From Syntrophaceae bacterium (GTDB lineage: Bacteria; Desulfobacterota; SM23-61): 6,676 nucleotides of DNA. Shown one piece after another: positions 5,295 through 6,676 of this stretch (within the stretch, counting starts at the first letter, position 1; the number at the start of each line of letters is the position of its first letter). Location of the stretch: NCBI GenBank assembly GCA_003154025.1, contig PMCE01000246.1:1-6676 (forward strand). The letters are read 5' to 3'. A model generated the notes under the pieces. The model made no database searches, had not been told where the DNA came from, and saw nothing but the letters and a program-made list of their open reading frames with translations. The position numbers were made by a program, and so were the translations under genes.

Positions 5295-6676
5295 ATGTCT
5301 TTGGAGGAAAAAGATCGCGGGAAGCTTCGAAGTTCGGCTATTACCCAGGGCCTGGACCGGGCCACGCACCGGTCGCTCTTCTACTCCATGGGCTGGGATC
5401 GCGACCATCTGGAAAAGCCGCTGGTCGCGGTGGTGAATTCCTTCAACGAGCTCATGCCCGGGCATATCCATCTGAACTCGCTGGCCCAGGCGGTCAAACT
5501 GGGGATCGCCGAAGCCGGGGGAACCCCCTTGGAATTCCCTTCCATCGCGGTCTGCGACGGCATCGCCACCGGCCACGCGGGCATGAGGATGCCCATGATC
5601 AGCCGGGAGCTGATCGCCGACTCCATCGAGCTGATGATCACCGCCCACGGCCTGGATGCTATGGTCCTCATCACCAATTGCGATAAGGTGACCCCGGGAA
5701 TGCTGATGGCCGCAGGGCGTCTGAATATCCCCTCGGTGGTCCTCACCGGAGGTCCCATGGATACCGGCTGTTTCCATGGAAAGCGGGTCTGCTACACCGA
5801 CCTGATCGAGGCTGAAGGAAGGGTGGAAAGAGGAGAGATGAGCCCCCAGGACCTCTCCGCAATGGAAAAGGTAGCCAATATCGGCCCGGGGGCCTGCGCT
5901 CTCATGGGAACGGCCAACTGCATGAACATCCTGACCGAGGCCCTGGGCATGACCCTGACCGACGGGGCCTTGACCCCGGCGGCGTACGGGGCCCGCATCG
6001 CACTGGCCCGCGAGAGCGGGCGCGGGATCATGGATATGCACCGGAAGAATATCCTCCCCCGGGACATCATGACTTTACCCGCCTTTGAAAACGCCATCGC
6101 CGTGGACATGGCCGTCGGGGGGTCCACCAACAGCTGCCTCCACCTGCCGGCCATCGCCCAGGAAGTAGGGATCGAGATCTCCATGGAACTCTTTTCCCGC
6201 ATCGCGGAAAAGACGCCTCACCTGGTCCTGTTGAAACCGGCCGGTCAATACTTTCCCAGAGACCTGTATGAAGCCGGCGGAGTTGCCGCGCTCATGAATG
6301 AGCTATCCCGGCACGGTTTGATTCATCGGGAATGCATGACCGTGACCGGAAAGGTGGCGGGTAATAACATCGCGGGGCGCGAAATCCTCGACGAAAAAGT
6401 AATCCATCGGGCGGCCAACCCCCTGAGCCCGAAGGGGGGAATTGCCTTCCTGTACGGTTCTCTGGCCCCCGAAGGTTCGGTGGTGAAACGGGCGGCCGTG
6501 GTCCCGGAGATGCTGGTCCACGCCGGGCCGGCCCGGGTCTTTGACCGGGAAGAAGACGCGCTGAAGGCTATCTTCGGGGGGGAGATCAAACCCGGGGAGG
6601 TGGTCGTCATCCGTTACGAGGGGCCCAAGGGGGGTCCGGGGATGCGGGAGCAGCTTCTGCCCACCTCCGCCATTAT
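5295..6676 (+). CDS. ilvD: Dihydroxy-acid dehydratase (IlvD/Edd family), 3'-truncated by window edge
   Basis: Catalyses loss of water from 2,3-dihydroxyisovalerate and 2,3-dihydroxy-3-methylvalerate, the third common step of valine, leucine and isoleucine synthesis; a cytoplasmic iron-sulfur enzyme. The 460 visible residues, of about 550 usual, contain NSFNELMPGHIHL (48-60), CDGIATGH with probable Mg-ligand Asp88, the family signature NCDKVTPGMLMAAGRL (128-143) with cluster Cys129, Asp130 and Lys131, GPGACALMGTAN (197-208) with Cys201, AVGGSTNS (273-280) and VVVIRYEGPKGGPGM (436-450). The first cysteine site of [2Fe-2S] members is Gly56 here, as in Escherichia coli-type enzymes. The missing C-terminal part should carry the second family signature and catalytic serine. 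The context around Cys201 is unusual: most IlvD proteins have CGSCAGMFTAN. A paralogous sugar-acid dehydratase is therefore possible, though the 380-455 region reads as typical IlvD. The ATG follows GAGG and an in-frame stop. Confidence 0.9.
   Translation, partial: MSLEEKDRGKLRSSAITQGLDRATHRSLFYSMGWDRDHLEKPLVAVVNSFNELMPGHIHLNSLAQAVKLGIAEAGGTPLEFPSIAVCDGIATGHAGMRMPMISRELIADSIELMITAHGLDAMVLITNCDKVTPGMLMAAGRLNIPSVVLTGGPMDTGCFHGKRVCYTDLIEAEGRVERGEMSPQDLSAMEKVANIGPGACALMGTANCMNILTEALGMTLTDGALTPAAYGARIALARESGRGIMDMHRKNILPRDIMTLPAFENAIAVDMAVGGSTNSCLHLPAIAQEVGIEISMELFSRIAEKTPHLVLLKPAGQYFPRDLYEAGGVAALMNELSRHGLIHRECMTVTGKVAGNNIAGREILDEKVIHRAANPLSPKGGIAFLYGSLAPEGSVVKRAAVVPEMLVHAGPARVFDREEDALKAIFGGEIKPGEVVVIRYEGPKGGPGMREQLLPTSAI

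Noticed and set aside
5187..6041. Minus-strand open frame (284 codons) opposite the dehydratase gene
   Set aside because: It mirrors highly conserved IlvD sequence on the other strand and has a composition typical of antisense frames.

Overview
The window is GC-rich bacterial DNA with three protein genes and two informative intergenic regions. Codons mostly end in G or C, ribosome binding sites are of the GAGG type, and a very large soluble multi-PAS hybrid histidine kinase sits beside ordinary metabolic genes. This fits a large-genome, environmentally versatile bacterium. I lean towards a deltaproteobacterial (Desulfobacterota-like) or similar subsurface or sediment lineage, but this is an impression, since no phylogenetic marker is present.

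Layout. Positions 1-4101 (+) hold the 3' part of a giant signalling gene. It reads through the left edge of the window, so its true start is not visible. In order it encodes the tail of one PAS domain, six more PAS domains with a GAF domain before the last, a coiled coil, a HisKA/HATPase kinase core (phospho-acceptor His codon at 3019) and a C-terminal receiver domain (phospho-acceptor Asp codon at 3892). The truncated PAS tail resembles those that follow CheR-type methyltransferase domains, so the full protein may be a CheB/CheR-PAS-kinase fusion. Positions 4102-4248 separate this gene from a convergent gene and are filled almost completely by inverted arrays of an 8-nt unit, GCCGGTCN. Positions 4249-4899 (-) encode a small class I SAM-dependent methyltransferase of unknown substrate. 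Positions 4900-5294 are a divergent intergenic region with an AT-rich centre, a 10-bp tandem duplication, a perfect 6-bp-arm palindrome and a hairpin. Positions 5295-6676 (+) encode the first 460 residues of an IlvD/Edd-family dehydratase, most likely dihydroxy-acid dehydratase (IlvD), which runs off the right edge.

How they fit together. No operon joins the three genes: the kinase and methyltransferase converge, and the methyltransferase and dehydratase diverge. The kinase would integrate several cytoplasmic signals and pass phosphate to its own receiver; no DNA-binding response regulator is visible. The dehydratase would serve branched-chain amino acid synthesis. The most unusual features are the periodic inverted-repeat element between the convergent genes, the atypical cysteine-motif context in the dehydratase, and the likely still larger architecture of the kinase. 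I see no clear evidence of a wholly new system such as a defence island, CRISPR array or transposon.
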